The notes beneath the pieces were generated by a model. That model searched no databases. It was given only the letters and a program-made list of their open reading frames with translations, and was not told where the DNA came from. From contig CAADHD010000027.1 in NCBI GenBank assembly GCA_900696575.1, forward strand, positions 62,001 through 126,000: a stretch of DNA of 64,000 nt. The letters run 5' to 3'. This document shows positions 44,710 through 54,083 of this stretch, piece by piece (the stretch's first letter is position 1; each line of letters opens with the position of its first letter). The stretch is from an uncultured Bacteroidota bacterium. Its GTDB lineage: Bacteria; Bacteroidota; Bacteroidia; AKYH767-A; OLB10. A program made the position numbers and the translations under genes.

Positions 44710-45771
44710 ATGCTTAAAAAACAGTCATACTTACTGATTCTGTTACAGGTTATTACTCTTTCCGGCTTCGGTCAGGAGCGCCAGTATAAAATTGCTTCTA
44801 TCGGATTTTACAATCTCGAAAATTTATTTGATACCATTGACGGTCCGAATAACGATACAGAGTTTCTGCCAACGGGAGCCAATCAATATACAGGAACTGT
44901 TTACCTGGATAAGTTGGGAAAACTTTCAGAAGTGCTTTCGCAGATTGCTGCCGATAAAACACCGGATGGATTAGCGGTAGTTGGAGTAGCCGAAGTGGAA
45001 AACCGCTCTGTGCTGGAAGACCTGGTAAAGCAACCCAAACTTGCCAAAAGAAATTACGGAATAGTGCATTATGATTCTCCCGATGAGCGCGGAGTGGATG
45101 TAGCTATGCTTTACAATCCTAAATATTTTAAACCTGAATTCAGCGAGCCGTTGTTTGTTGAACTGTATGATGCCGATAACAAGCCGCGCTACACCCGCGA
45201 TATTCTTTATGTGAAAGGCATGTTTGACGGGGAGCCCCTGCATATCATGGTTGGCCACTGGCCGTCAAGAAGAGGAGGCGAAGAAGCCAGCGCACCGGGA
45301 AGGGCTAAAGCAGCTTCCGTCTGCAAACACAAAGCCGATTCGATTTTTAAAACAGACCCATTAGCCAAAATTATCATCATGGGCGATTTGAATGATGATC
45401 CCATAAGCCCCAGTGTTGCTGTGGTGCTTGGTGCTAAATGCGAAACGAAAAGAGTAAAGCCAAAACAATTTTTTAATCCCTGGTGTGACTATTACCGCAA
45501 GGGAATAGGCACACTGGCTTACAACGATGCATGGAATCTTTTTGATCAGATTATCATTTCCCAAGCCTGGCTTAATAAAAGACAGAAAGGATATTTTTTA
45601 AAAGAAGCACTCATTTTCCGTAAACCGTGGATGGAACAGAAAAGCGGACGATATAAAGGGTATCCGCTGCGCACCTATGATTTCAGTAAATACATTGGCG
45701 GTTACAGCGATCATTTTCCGACTTATCTCATTCTCTTAAAAGAAGCACAGGTAAATCCATCTTTAAATTAG
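44710..45771 (+). CDS. Secreted endonuclease/exonuclease/phosphatase-fold protein
   Basis: 353 aa with signal peptide ending SGFGQE. EEP fold motifs are present: GFYNLENLFDT near the start, VVGVAEVENRSVLEDL (metal-binding Glu), YDSPDERGVDVAMLYNP, the catalytic GHWPSRRGG His, GDLNDDPISPS (metal-binding Asp-x-Asn) and a final GGYSDHFPTYLIL (Asp-His). The fold covers extracellular nucleases and phosphodiesterases; substrate not readable. With a signal peptide it probably works in the periplasm or outside, for instance in DNA or phosphate scavenging. Confidence 0.85.
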   Translation: MLKKQSYLLILLQVITLSGFGQERQYKIASIGFYNLENLFDTIDGPNNDTEFLPTGANQYTGTVYLDKLGKLSEVLSQIAADKTPDGLAVVGVAEVENRSVLEDLVKQPKLAKRNYGIVHYDSPDERGVDVAMLYNPKYFKPEFSEPLFVELYDADNKPRYTRDILYVKGMFDGEPLHIMVGHWPSRRGGEEASAPGRAKAASVCKHKADSIFKTDPLAKIIIMGDLNDDPISPSVAVVLGAKCETKRVKPKQFFNPWCDYYRKGIGTLAYNDAWNLFDQIIISQAWLNKRQKGYFLKEALIFRKPWMEQKSGRYKGYPLRTYDFSKYIGGYSDHFPTYLILLKEAQVNPSLN

Positions 45772-45849
45772 CAGGGATTCAACAACGAATAATTTTTTAA
45801 GTGTTGACAAACTTTTTTGGAAGGCAGTTGGTTATGATTTCTGCCGGGT

Positions 45850-47187
45850 ATGAAAAAAGAACATAAGCCTCCTGTTTCTGTTTTCTGGTTCAGACGCGAT
45901 TTAAGATTACAGGATAATGCAGGCCTGTATCATGCTCTTAAAAGCGGTTTTCCTGTTCAGTGTGTTTTTATTTTTGACAGGAACATTCTTGATCAGCTTG
46001 AAGATAAGCTTGACCGCAGAGTGTCTTTCATCCATTATCATCTTCAGAAAATCAATCAACAACTGAAGAAAAACGGAAGCAGGCTTATTTCATTATATGA
46101 TACCCCTGAGTGTGCCTGGAAATCGCTTATCAGCCAATTCAACATCAAATCGGTTTATGCCAATCATGACTATGAGCCTTATGCCATTAAAAGAGATGCT
46201 GCTGTTGAAAAAATTTTAATTGCAAACGGAACAGCCTTTTACACGTTCAAAGATCAGGTGATTTTTGAAAAGAGCGAAGTAACAAAGGATGACGGCAGCC
46301 CCTACACCGTATTTACTCCTTACTGGAGAAAGTATCTTCAATTGCTGGATGATTCGAAATTTAAATCTTATCCATCGGAAAAGCTTTTAAAAAATCTAAA
46401 TCCGGAAAAATGGGAAGAAATCATTCCGCTTGAAAAGATGGGATTTAAAAAATCAGACGGAGAAACAGAACCTGTATTACCCTCTTTAAGTTTGCTTAAA
46501 AATTACGGGGAAAGAAGAGAGTTCCCTTCGAAAGGGGGAACTTCAAGAATAAGCGTACACCTGCGTTTTGGAACAGTAAGCATAAGGCAATTGGTAAATC
46601 TTTCCATCAATAAAAGCGACCGATACATGAACGAACTTATATGGCGCGAATTTTACATGATGATATTGTGGCATTTCCCTGATGTAGTGCATTCGGCCTT
46701 TAAAAAAGAATTTGATGCCATTAGATGGCGAAATGACGAATCGGAATTTGAAAGATGGTGCAACGGAATTACGGGTTATCCGATTGTAGATGCCGGCATG
46801 CGCGAACTGAATGCAACCGGATACATGCACAACCGGGTACGCATGATAACGGCAAGCTTTCTTACCAAGCATTTATTGATTGACTGGCGCTGGGGCGAAG
46901 CGTATTTTGCGGCAAAGCTGCTGGATTTTGAACTGGCTTCGAATAACGGAGGCTGGCAATGGGCAGCAGGATGCGGAGTAGATGCCGCCCCGTATTTCCG
47001 AATTTTTAATCCGTATGAACAGCAAAAAAGATTTGATCCTGATTTTAAATACATTAAACAGTGGGTTCCTGAATTCGGAACACCGCAATATCCTGAGCCA
47101 ATCGTTGAACACCGGTTTGCCCGCCATCGCTGTCTGGAAACTTTCGGAGTTACCCTTAAAAACAGCAGGCAGTTGAGGTTGCTGTAA
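45850..47187 (+). CDS. phrB: Deoxyribodipyrimidine photolyase/cryptochrome family protein
   Basis: 445 aa. N-terminal alpha/beta domain (VSVFWFRRDLRLQDNAGLYHAL). C-terminal FAD-binding domain with GGTSRISVHLRFGTVSIRQL, WREFYMMILWHFP, GITGYPIVDAGMRELNATGY, HNRVRMITASFLTKHLLIDW and NNGGWQWAAGCGVDAAPYFRI. The residues fit a class I CPD photolyase; the Trp-rich core is kept. It repairs UV-induced pyrimidine dimers using light. Cryptochrome signalling is an alternative that sequence alone does not rule out. Confidence 0.85.
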   Translation: MKKEHKPPVSVFWFRRDLRLQDNAGLYHALKSGFPVQCVFIFDRNILDQLEDKLDRRVSFIHYHLQKINQQLKKNGSRLISLYDTPECAWKSLISQFNIKSVYANHDYEPYAIKRDAAVEKILIANGTAFYTFKDQVIFEKSEVTKDDGSPYTVFTPYWRKYLQLLDDSKFKSYPSEKLLKNLNPEKWEEIIPLEKMGFKKSDGETEPVLPSLSLLKNYGERREFPSKGGTSRISVHLRFGTVSIRQLVNLSINKSDRYMNELIWREFYMMILWHFPDVVHSAFKKEFDAIRWRNDESEFERWCNGITGYPIVDAGMRELNATGYMHNRVRMITASFLTKHLLIDWRWGEAYFAAKLLDFELASNNGGWQWAAGCGVDAAPYFRIFNPYEQQKRFDPDFKYIKQWVPEFGTPQYPEPIVEHRFARHRCLETFGVTLKNSRQLRLL

Positions 47188-47202
47188 AGTTTATATATGC
47201 AA

Positions 47203-47230
47203 AAAGCCGCAACCTGTTGGTTACGGCTTT
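47203..47230 (-). terminator. Terminator of the rplM-tsf operon
   Basis: Stem AAAGCCG-C-AACC / GGTT-A-CGGCTTT with loop TGTT and one mismatch. On the minus strand it ends in TTTTT, 22 nt after the tsf stop, so it mainly serves tsf, with weak use for the convergent photolyase gene. Confidence 0.75.
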
Positions 47231-47252
47231 GCCGGATTCATAGTTTTTCTGA

Positions 47253-48089
47253 TTATCCTAATTGAATTCTTTTAAAGGCAGTAACGGTAAGTCCTTTTTC
47301 TATGCTGTCAAGATATTGACGAACTGTTTTTTTGTCTTCTTTTATGTAAGCCTGATTAAGCAGAGTTGATTCCTGATAAAATTTATTGAGCTTGCCCATA
47401 GCGATTTTTTCAATCATATTTTCGGGTTTGCCTTCGGCACGGGCCTGTTCCTTGCCGATTTCAATTTCGCGTTCTAAAGTTTTCTGATCTACATCATCTT
47501 TATCAATGGCAACAGGGCTCATGGCTGCAATTTGCATGGCTACATTTTTACCTGCTTCTTCCGTGTTGTTAGCGCTGCTTAAGCCAACCATAGAAACCAC
47601 TTTGTTTCCCGGGTGAATGTAAACCACCACACGCGGAGCCTCTAAAATTTCAAAGCCGGTAATGTCAATCTTTTCACCGATTTTTCCCACAAGGTCAATC
47701 AGTTTATCGCCTACAGTAACTCCTTCCATCGGCAAGGCTTTAAGTGCATCTGCTGAGGCAGGATTATTTTGAACGGTGATATTCAGGACCTCTTCAGCAA
47801 ACCTGATGAAGTCAGCGCTTTTGGCAACAAAATCAGTTTCGCAACTGAGGGCGATTAGCCAGCCTTTTGTTCCTTCGGCATTAGTTCGTGCTATTACATA
47901 TCCTTCTTTGGCTTCACGGTCGGCACGGTTGGCGGCAACCTTCTGGCCTTTTTTACGGAGTTCATCAATGGCCTTTTCAAAATCGCCATTGGCTTCGAGC
48001 AATGCTTTTTTGCAGTCCATCATGCCGGCACCGGTAATCTGGCGAAGTTTGTTTACATCGGCTGCAGAGATTGATATAGTAGTTGACAT
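47253..48089 (-). CDS. tsf: Elongation factor Ts
   Basis: 278 aa. The N-terminal UBA-like domain (ADVNKLRQITGAGMMDCKKALLEANGD) is the EF-Ts signature, followed by the TDFVAKS (residues about 87-93) core motif and the C-terminal dimerisation part. EF-Ts exchanges GDP for GTP on EF-Tu. It is the last gene of rplM-rpsI-rpsB-tsf; the gap to rpsB is 69 nt. Confidence 0.95.
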   Translation of the reverse strand: MSTTISISAADVNKLRQITGAGMMDCKKALLEANGDFEKAIDELRKKGQKVAANRADREAKEGYVIARTNAEGTKGWLIALSCETDFVAKSADFIRFAEEVLNITVQNNPASADALKALPMEGVTVGDKLIDLVGKIGEKIDITGFEILEAPRVVVYIHPGNKVVSMVGLSSANNTEEAGKNVAMQIAAMSPVAIDKDDVDQKTLEREIEIGKEQARAEGKPENMIEKIAMGKLNKFYQESTLLNQAYIKEDKKTVRQYLDSIEKGLTVTAFKRIQLG

Positions 48090-48158
48090 AATATGAGATT
48101 GTTATTGGATAAAAATATCGGTTTTAAGTAATGTTCCGATAAAACTAAATTACCCGGG

Positions 48159-49040
48159 TTATTCTGATTTCTTTTTTCTGGAACCGGCAGCCTTTCTCGG
48201 GCGTGTGGCTTTCTTGGCTGTAACAGGGGCCGCAACTTCGCCTTCGGCAACCGGTTCTATGGAATCTTGTTCATCACCAGCGAATGCTTCAGCTTCCATT
48301 CCTTCTTCTTCAGCAGCAGCCATTTCCTTTTCGCGTTCCATCTCTTTATCGGCTTTCTTATCAGCAAGCCCTTCTTCAATGGCTTTAACAATTACCGACA
48401 TGATGAGTTCAATAGACTGGCTTGCATCATCATTGGCCGGAATGGGGAAGTCAATATCTGTCGGGTCGGAATTGGTATCGCAAACGGCTATGGTAGGGAT
48501 GTTAAGTTTCTTGGCTTCGGCAACTGCAATATGCTCTTTGACTACATCCACAATGAAAAGTGCCGAAGGAAGCCTGACCATATCCGCAATGCTTGAAAGA
48601 AAACGCTCCATCTTAATTTTCTGGCGTGAAATCTGAAGTTTTTCGCGTTTTGAAATGTTGGTGAAAGAAGTATCTGTCATCATTTTTTCAAATCCCTGCA
48701 GTTTCTTGACTGACTTACGCTGAGTAGCGAAGTTGGTTAAAAAACCTCCTGACCAACGCTCGGTGATGTAAGGCATATCAACGGATTTAGCTGCTTTGGC
48801 AACAATTTCTTTTGCTTGCTTTTTGGTGGCTACAAAAAGAATTTTCTTTCCTGATTTGGCTATCTGCCTAACAGCTGCAGCGGCTTCTTCAAGTTTAGCC
48901 TGGGTTTTATTTACATCAATCAAATGAATACCATTGCGCTCCATAAGAATATAAGGAGCCATTTTTGGATTCCATTTTCTTTTAAGGTGGCCAAAGTGAA
49001 CACCTGCTTTAATCATTGCTTCCTGTGAAATCTGATTCAT
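48159..49040 (-). CDS. rpsB: 30S ribosomal protein S2 with long charged C-terminal tail
   Basis: 293 aa, about 50 longer than the E. coli protein. Signatures: AGVHFGHLKRKWNPKMAPYI near the N-terminus and PTIAVCDTNSDPTDIDFPIP. The extra tail (about 240-293) is first acidic (Glu-rich) then basic (ATRPRKAAGSRKKK). Similar tails occur in Bacteroidota S2. No frame problem. Part of the ribosomal operon, 24 nt after rpsI. Confidence 0.95.
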   Translation of the reverse strand: MNQISQEAMIKAGVHFGHLKRKWNPKMAPYILMERNGIHLIDVNKTQAKLEEAAAAVRQIAKSGKKILFVATKKQAKEIVAKAAKSVDMPYITERWSGGFLTNFATQRKSVKKLQGFEKMMTDTSFTNISKREKLQISRQKIKMERFLSSIADMVRLPSALFIVDVVKEHIAVAEAKKLNIPTIAVCDTNSDPTDIDFPIPANDDASQSIELIMSVIVKAIEEGLADKKADKEMEREKEMAAAEEEGMEAEAFAGDEQDSIEPVAEGEVAAPVTAKKATRPRKAAGSRKKKSE

Positions 49041-49064
49041 TGAGTTTATTTTCCGGATTAGTAA

Positions 49065-49451
49065 TTAACGTTTGCTGAACTGGAATCTCTTTCTGGCTTT
49101 TTTCTGCCCCGGTTTTTTGCGTTCTACCATTCGCGAATCGCGGGTCAGCAATCCATTGGCGCGCAAAACAGGCTTATGTTCTTCATTTAATTTTACAAGT
49201 GCACGTGCAATAGCCAATCTCACAGCTTCTGCCTGTCCTGTAATACCACCGCCTTCTACATTGGCCTTTACATCAAAACTTTCTTTCTGGCCTGAAAGAT
49301 CAAAAGCCTGATTGATTTTGTACTGAAGAGGCAGCGTGGGAAAGTATTCTTTGTAATCGCGGTTATTTATTTGAATGTTTCCGCTTCCATGTGTCAGGTA
49401 AATGCGGGCAATGGCTGTTTTCCTTCTTCCGATGGTGTGAGTAGCTTCCAT
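49065..49451 (-). CDS. rpsI: 30S ribosomal protein S9
   Basis: 128 aa, normal length. Starts with TIGRRKTAIARIYL and ends in the basic tail KKPGQKKARKRFQFSKR whose last Lys-Arg reaches the P-site tRNA. GGGITGQAEAVRLAIARAL is the family core. It begins 6 nt after rplM, the usual pairing. Confidence 0.96.
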   Translation of the reverse strand: MEATHTIGRRKTAIARIYLTHGSGNIQINNRDYKEYFPTLPLQYKINQAFDLSGQKESFDVKANVEGGGITGQAEAVRLAIARALVKLNEEHKPVLRANGLLTRDSRMVERKKPGQKKARKRFQFSKR

Positions 49452-49457
49452 TTATTA

Positions 49458-49907
49458 TCAGATTGAGAATGTTACTTTTTTGGGTTTCTGTGCGGCATGC
49501 GGATGCTCTGTTCCTGAATAGATGAAAAGGTTTCTTTTCAACCGGTTGCCAAGTTTTGTTTTTGGAAGCATCCTGTGAACGGCATACTCAAGAATCAATG
49601 TGGGATCTTTTGCCATCAGTTGTTGCGGGGTAGCATGGCGCTGTCCACCGGGGTATCCGGTGTACCATACATATTCTTTTTCAGTCCACTTTTTACCGGT
49701 GAATTTAATTTTATCGGCATTGACAATGATGACATTATCACCGCAATCAACATGCGGAGTGAAAGAGGGCTTTGTTTTACCTCTTAGAATCATGGCTACC
49801 TGCGATGCAAAGCGGCCTACCACCTGGTTTTCAGCGTCAACTATAACCCATTGTTTATCAACGGTGTTTTTGTTGGCTGATACGGTATTATAACTGCGCG
49901 TATTCAC
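49458..49907 (-). CDS. rplM: 50S ribosomal protein L13
   Basis: 149 aa from a GTG at 49907; the sequence there reads NTRSYNTVSANKNTV, matching the usual Bacteroidota L13 N-terminus, while the longer frame from a TTG at 49937 adds ten residues not seen in the family. Signatures: WVIVDAENQVVGRFAS, SFTPHVDCGDNVIIVNADKI and VHRMLPKTKLGNRL. First gene of the ribosomal operon. Confidence 0.93.
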   Translation of the reverse strand: MNTRSYNTVSANKNTVDKQWVIVDAENQVVGRFASQVAMILRGKTKPSFTPHVDCGDNVIIVNADKIKFTGKKWTEKEYVWYTGYPGGQRHATPQQLMAKDPTLILEYAVHRMLPKTKLGNRLKRNLFIYSGTEHPHAAQKPKKVTFSI

Positions 49908-49934
49908 TTTTATTAGGTTTTGAATAAGGGGTCG

Positions 49935-49964
49935 CAAATGTAAACTTTATTTACAGATTAACAA
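49935..49964 (-). promoter_or_regulatory. Promoter of the rplM-rpsI-rpsB-tsf operon
   Basis: On the minus strand TTG (49964-49962), 19 nt, then TACATTTG (49942-49935): a full match to the Bacteroidota -33/-7 pattern. It lies 27 nt upstream of the GTG start; the -7 box overlaps the alternative TTG at 49937, which argues against that start. Confidence 0.7.
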
Positions 49965-50055
49965 GGCGTAAAACGGGTTTTCCTTTAAATGGGAAATGTT
50001 GATAAGCATTAAGGTGCTATATATCCGGTAAATTAAGGCAGGTTAATTTAGCCCC

Positions 50056-51672
50056 ATGCATGGCAACGTACTGGCAGTTTCCAATCTTTATGTGGATTAC
50101 CAAAGCCCGAACGGTAAGACTACGGTTCTTGAAAACCTGTCTTTCAGTTTGCCCAGTGGCCATATTTTGGGCGTTGCAGGAGAGTCAGGCTCTGGAAAAA
50201 CCACCATTGCATTAGCATTGATGCGCTTAATTTCAAGGCAAAAGGCTGATATTAAAGGTTGTGCACATTTTAAATCAGACGAGAACAATTCACTTGATCT
50301 GTTAAGTGCTCCTGATTCAGAAATGGAAGCTATAAGAGGAAGGAAGATTTCAATGGTTTTTCAGGAGCCGCGCTCAGCTTTCAACCCTTTGTTAACATGC
50401 GGTAATCAGATTGCAGAAACAATAAGAAGGCATCTGGGGGTTTCAAAATCTGAATCTGTTTTATTGACTAAAGAATGGCTTGCTAAAACCGACTTGTCAG
50501 AGCCGGAAAGGATTTTTCATTCATTTCCTCATCAGCTTTCAGGCGGCCAGCTTCAAAGAACAATGATTGCAATGGCATTATGCTGCAGGCCATCTTTGCT
50601 CATGGCTGATGAGCCCTTAGCATCTTCTGATTATTCAAATCATCAATCTCTGCTAAAGTTGTTCAGGAAGTTAAAAGAAGAAATAGGTTTGAGCATCATT
50701 TTTATAAGTCATGATTTTTCTGCAATTGAACAAATTGCAGATTCGGTGCTGGTTTTAAATAGGGGAAGGTTGGTAGAACAAGGCCAGGTGAAAGAGATTA
50801 TTCACTCTCCTAAAAATTACTATACCTTACAATTGGTTGAGAGCAGAATTGATCGCAAGGAGTCAATTAAAGAATCAGCAACCGAAAGGGCAGAACAGAT
50901 GGATAGATTACCTGTACTGACAGTGAAACATCTTAAAAAGATTTTTAAAGAGAGAAATGCTATATCCGGAGAAGTACTGAACTCAAAAGTCGCTGTTCAG
51001 GATCTTACCTTTGAACTCTTTCAAGGGGAAACGCTGGGAGTAACCGGCAATTCGGGCAGCGGGAAAACAACCTTAGCTCGATGTCTTTGCGGCTTACTTG
51101 AAATAGATGAGGGAGAAATCAAGTTTAAACATAAAAATTTTTTTACGGATACAAAAAAATCATTTTCTTCCATGGCCAAAGGGAAAGTTCAGATCATTTT
51201 TCAGAATCCTGATATTTCACTTAATCCGAAACAAACCATAGGAGAGGCTATTATGGAACCTTTAAAATACTTCGGTAGTCATGGAGGTATCAGTGAACAG
51301 AAAAAGTATGTGTTGAAGTTTATGGAAAAAGCAGGCCTGGAGTCATGTCTGTTTGACAGATTTCCACATCAGCTTAGCGGTGGGCAGAAACAACGAGCAG
51401 TTATTCTACGGGCTCTGGTAATGCAACCTGAAGTATTGATTTGTGATGAACCGGTCGCTGCGCTTGATGCCGTTATTCAATTGCAGATTCTGAAACTGCT
51501 GAATGATTTAAAACAAACATTCGGATTTGCGATGATTTTTATTTCGCATGACTGGCCGGTGGTGAAATACATGAGCGACAGAATCATGCTAATGGAAAAA
51601 GGAACCCTCAAGCCTATAGGTAAACCGGAAATACTCTTGGAGTTGTTGAACAGCGAACAGGCTGTTCACTGA
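50056..51672 (+). CDS. ABC transporter ATPase with two fused cassettes (oligopeptide/YejF-like)
   Basis: 538 aa, two complete nucleotide-binding domains. First: Walker A GESGSGKTT, signature LSGGQ, Walker B LLMADEP. Second: Walker A GNSGSGKTT, signature LSGGQKQ, Walker B VLICDEP with AALDAVIQ. The first cassette's D-loop region reads DEPLASSDYSN instead of the usual DEPTTALDVT. This fused layout matches ATPases of dipeptide/oligopeptide/nickel importers. No permease or binding protein gene is near, so partners must be encoded elsewhere. Confidence 0.88.
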   Translation: MHGNVLAVSNLYVDYQSPNGKTTVLENLSFSLPSGHILGVAGESGSGKTTIALALMRLISRQKADIKGCAHFKSDENNSLDLLSAPDSEMEAIRGRKISMVFQEPRSAFNPLLTCGNQIAETIRRHLGVSKSESVLLTKEWLAKTDLSEPERIFHSFPHQLSGGQLQRTMIAMALCCRPSLLMADEPLASSDYSNHQSLLKLFRKLKEEIGLSIIFISHDFSAIEQIADSVLVLNRGRLVEQGQVKEIIHSPKNYYTLQLVESRIDRKESIKESATERAEQMDRLPVLTVKHLKKIFKERNAISGEVLNSKVAVQDLTFELFQGETLGVTGNSGSGKTTLARCLCGLLEIDEGEIKFKHKNFFTDTKKSFSSMAKGKVQIIFQNPDISLNPKQTIGEAIMEPLKYFGSHGGISEQKKYVLKFMEKAGLESCLFDRFPHQLSGGQKQRAVILRALVMQPEVLICDEPVAALDAVIQLQILKLLNDLKQTFGFAMIFISHDWPVVKYMSDRIMLMEKGTLKPIGKPEILLELLNSEQAVH

Positions 51673-51704
51673 AAAGCAGTCTTTACTTTCAGTTTGATAT
51701 TCAA

Positions 51705-54083
51705 TCAGACTTTTCTGAAAATCTTTTTGTAAAATGGTGTGCCGTTCGAGTCGGCTTCATAATAACCCGCTCCCCCTTTTATATAGCCGTAATTATGGCC
51801 GTAACCATAGCCGTACCTTTTGCTGAAGTCGGTATCATTAATAATAATGCTCATGTTCGATACTTTCCCTTCAACCCGCATGTCTTCAAGCGAGCGAATG
51901 AATTCAAGTTTTGAAAAATTCTCGCGAACAATATAAAGGTTGATGTTTGAATAACTCATCAATTGAAAAGCATCAGAAACAATTCCAAGCGGAGGAGTAT
52001 CAATAATTACAATATCATATCGCTCTCTCAAACCGTCAAAAAATGTTTTCATTTCAGGTTTTGATATTAATTCTGCCGGATTGGGAGGGATTGGCCCTGA
52101 TGTTACAATGTCAAGATTCTGAACTTCAGTTTTGCGGATTACCTGATCAAGCGAAGCCTGGCCAATGAGATAAGAACTCACCCCGATACGGTTGTCTAAC
52201 CCGAAATCTTCAAACAGTTTAGGTTTTCTCAGGTCAAGGCCAACGAGTACTACTTTATTTTCCTGCAATGCAAACACCGTTGCCAGGTTGATGGAAACAA
52301 ATGATTTGCCTTCACCACCAACGGAAGAGGTAATCAGAATTGTTTTTTTTCCCTGGCCGGTGCCGTAAAACTGAAGGTTAGTTCTTATGCTGCGGAATGC
52401 TTCGGCAATTGCAGATTTGGGTTTATGTAAAACCGCTTTATTATCCGATTGTTTTAAATGCCCGACAACACCGGTTACCGGAATTGAGGTTATGGAGGCC
52501 ACTTCATCCCTGCTGCTTACTGTTGATTTAAACAGTTTCTGGAAGATAATAAAAACAACAGGGAATACCATTGAGAGGGCAAAAGCAATTCCAAAAATCA
52601 GTTTTACATTGGGGGCTACCGGTTCATCAAGCAGCATGGCTTCATCAAGCACCCGGTTGTCAGAAACAACAGTAGCTTTGGCTATGCTCGTTTCCGCTTT
52701 TTTTTGCAGAAGGTACAGGTAAATGTTCTGGTTTACATCAAACTTTCTTTTGATCGCCAATAAGTCGCGTTCAGTTTCCGGAACACGGCTGATGGAGGAT
52801 TCAAGTGAAGCAATCTTGCTCATTAACGTCTGATTTGCAGTTTTGATATTGTTCTGAATAGACTTAATGTTTTCAATCAGTGCTGATCGGGTATCTGCTA
52901 TTTGTTTATCAATTACTTTCAATGCAGGGGCATCGGATTTCATTCCATAAGAGATACTGTTGCGTTTGCTCTGCAATTGCTGGTAGGTTTGAATAAGTTG
53001 CACCAGCAACGGATCAGGCACGCCAAGACTTGAGGGCGCTAATTGCGTCATATCCCTGTTGCTCGAAACATAGTCGAGCAAATTATCAAGCGACTGCATC
53101 TCAATCTGTGAACGCATGCGCTCGGTTTCCACCAAATTAAGTCGGTCAAGAATAGCTTTTGATTCAAGGCTTAGGTCAACGGTTTTGTTTTTCTCTTTGA
53201 AAGTCTGCAATTCCTGTTCAATGGCTTCCAGTTGATCTGTTGTGGCATCTAACTGTTCATCAACAAATTTTAAAGTAAGTGATGCAACAGAAGCTTTGTC
53301 TTTTATGTCAAGATTGATATAACTTTCCGCAAGGGTGTTCAATATGTCAACTGCACGTACAGCGATGTTGTCTTTATAACTGAGTACTAAGATGGAAGCA
53401 TCTTTATTCAGCGGTTCAATCTTGAGGTTCTCATCAAGGATAGCGGTGATTTTACTCGGAGAGTAAATGATGAACTTAAAGTCGGTATCTTCTGTTTCTA
53501 CCTCAGGTTGTTTCAACAGTTTAAGAGAGAAGTAAGGAGAAGAAATAGTTTCACCGAAAGCAGCATGTTTTGAAAAACGGAATGGAGCTTTGCGTTCAAC
53601 CTGCCCTTCAAACAAAATGGAATAACCGTTATTGTTAATTTTGACAGTGAATGGTGTATTGAAAATGAACGGGCTTACTGTGTCGTATTGTACTTTAAAA
53701 GGAGTTCGGAGATACAATGGCCTTTCCACAACGCTTGAAGTAGTGAAATAGCCAACCTGCAAGCCAAGCTTTTCAATTACTTCTAATTTTACAGTTTTAG
53801 AGCTTAATACCCCGGTTTCAGTGGCAATGTTCTGCTGCTCGCCAAATAAATCACCGGAAAGAATATCATCTAAGCTTTTGCTTGGCGTTTTTGATTTTTC
53901 TTCAATAACAATGGCAGAAACAGCTTTGTAAACCGGCAAGGTAATTTTGATGTAGAGTACGGCTGCACACATCAGTATAATGAACGAAATCAGAAACAGT
54001 TTCCACCGGTTTTTTAATTCCTGAAAATACCTGCTGATGTCAATATCTTCAGGCGAAGGCTGCATTCTGTTTTTAGTTTCCAT
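51705..54083 (-). CDS. Wzc-like tyrosine autokinase for polysaccharide chain-length control
   Basis: 792 aa. N-terminal Wzz-like part between two membrane helices (about 34-53 and 495-515) with long coiled coil (270-470). Cytoplasmic BY-kinase domain: ITSSVGGEGKSFVSINLA (Walker A), VVLVGLDLRKPKL (A'), DIVIIDTPPLG (B). The C-terminus is a Tyr-rich tail (FSKRYGYGYGHNYGY, AGYY), the autophosphorylation cluster. It controls polymerisation and export of a surface polysaccharide together with the Wza-like protein, whose gene it overlaps by 11 nt. Confidence 0.9.
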   Translation of the reverse strand: METKNRMQPSPEDIDISRYFQELKNRWKLFLISFIILMCAAVLYIKITLPVYKAVSAIVIEEKSKTPSKSLDDILSGDLFGEQQNIATETGVLSSKTVKLEVIEKLGLQVGYFTTSSVVERPLYLRTPFKVQYDTVSPFIFNTPFTVKINNNGYSILFEGQVERKAPFRFSKHAAFGETISSPYFSLKLLKQPEVETEDTDFKFIIYSPSKITAILDENLKIEPLNKDASILVLSYKDNIAVRAVDILNTLAESYINLDIKDKASVASLTLKFVDEQLDATTDQLEAIEQELQTFKEKNKTVDLSLESKAILDRLNLVETERMRSQIEMQSLDNLLDYVSSNRDMTQLAPSSLGVPDPLLVQLIQTYQQLQSKRNSISYGMKSDAPALKVIDKQIADTRSALIENIKSIQNNIKTANQTLMSKIASLESSISRVPETERDLLAIKRKFDVNQNIYLYLLQKKAETSIAKATVVSDNRVLDEAMLLDEPVAPNVKLIFGIAFALSMVFPVVFIIFQKLFKSTVSSRDEVASITSIPVTGVVGHLKQSDNKAVLHKPKSAIAEAFRSIRTNLQFYGTGQGKKTILITSSVGGEGKSFVSINLATVFALQENKVVLVGLDLRKPKLFEDFGLDNRIGVSSYLIGQASLDQVIRKTEVQNLDIVTSGPIPPNPAELISKPEMKTFFDGLRERYDIVIIDTPPLGIVSDAFQLMSYSNINLYIVRENFSKLEFIRSLEDMRVEGKVSNMSIIINDTDFSKRYGYGYGHNYGYIKGGAGYYEADSNGTPFYKKIFRKV

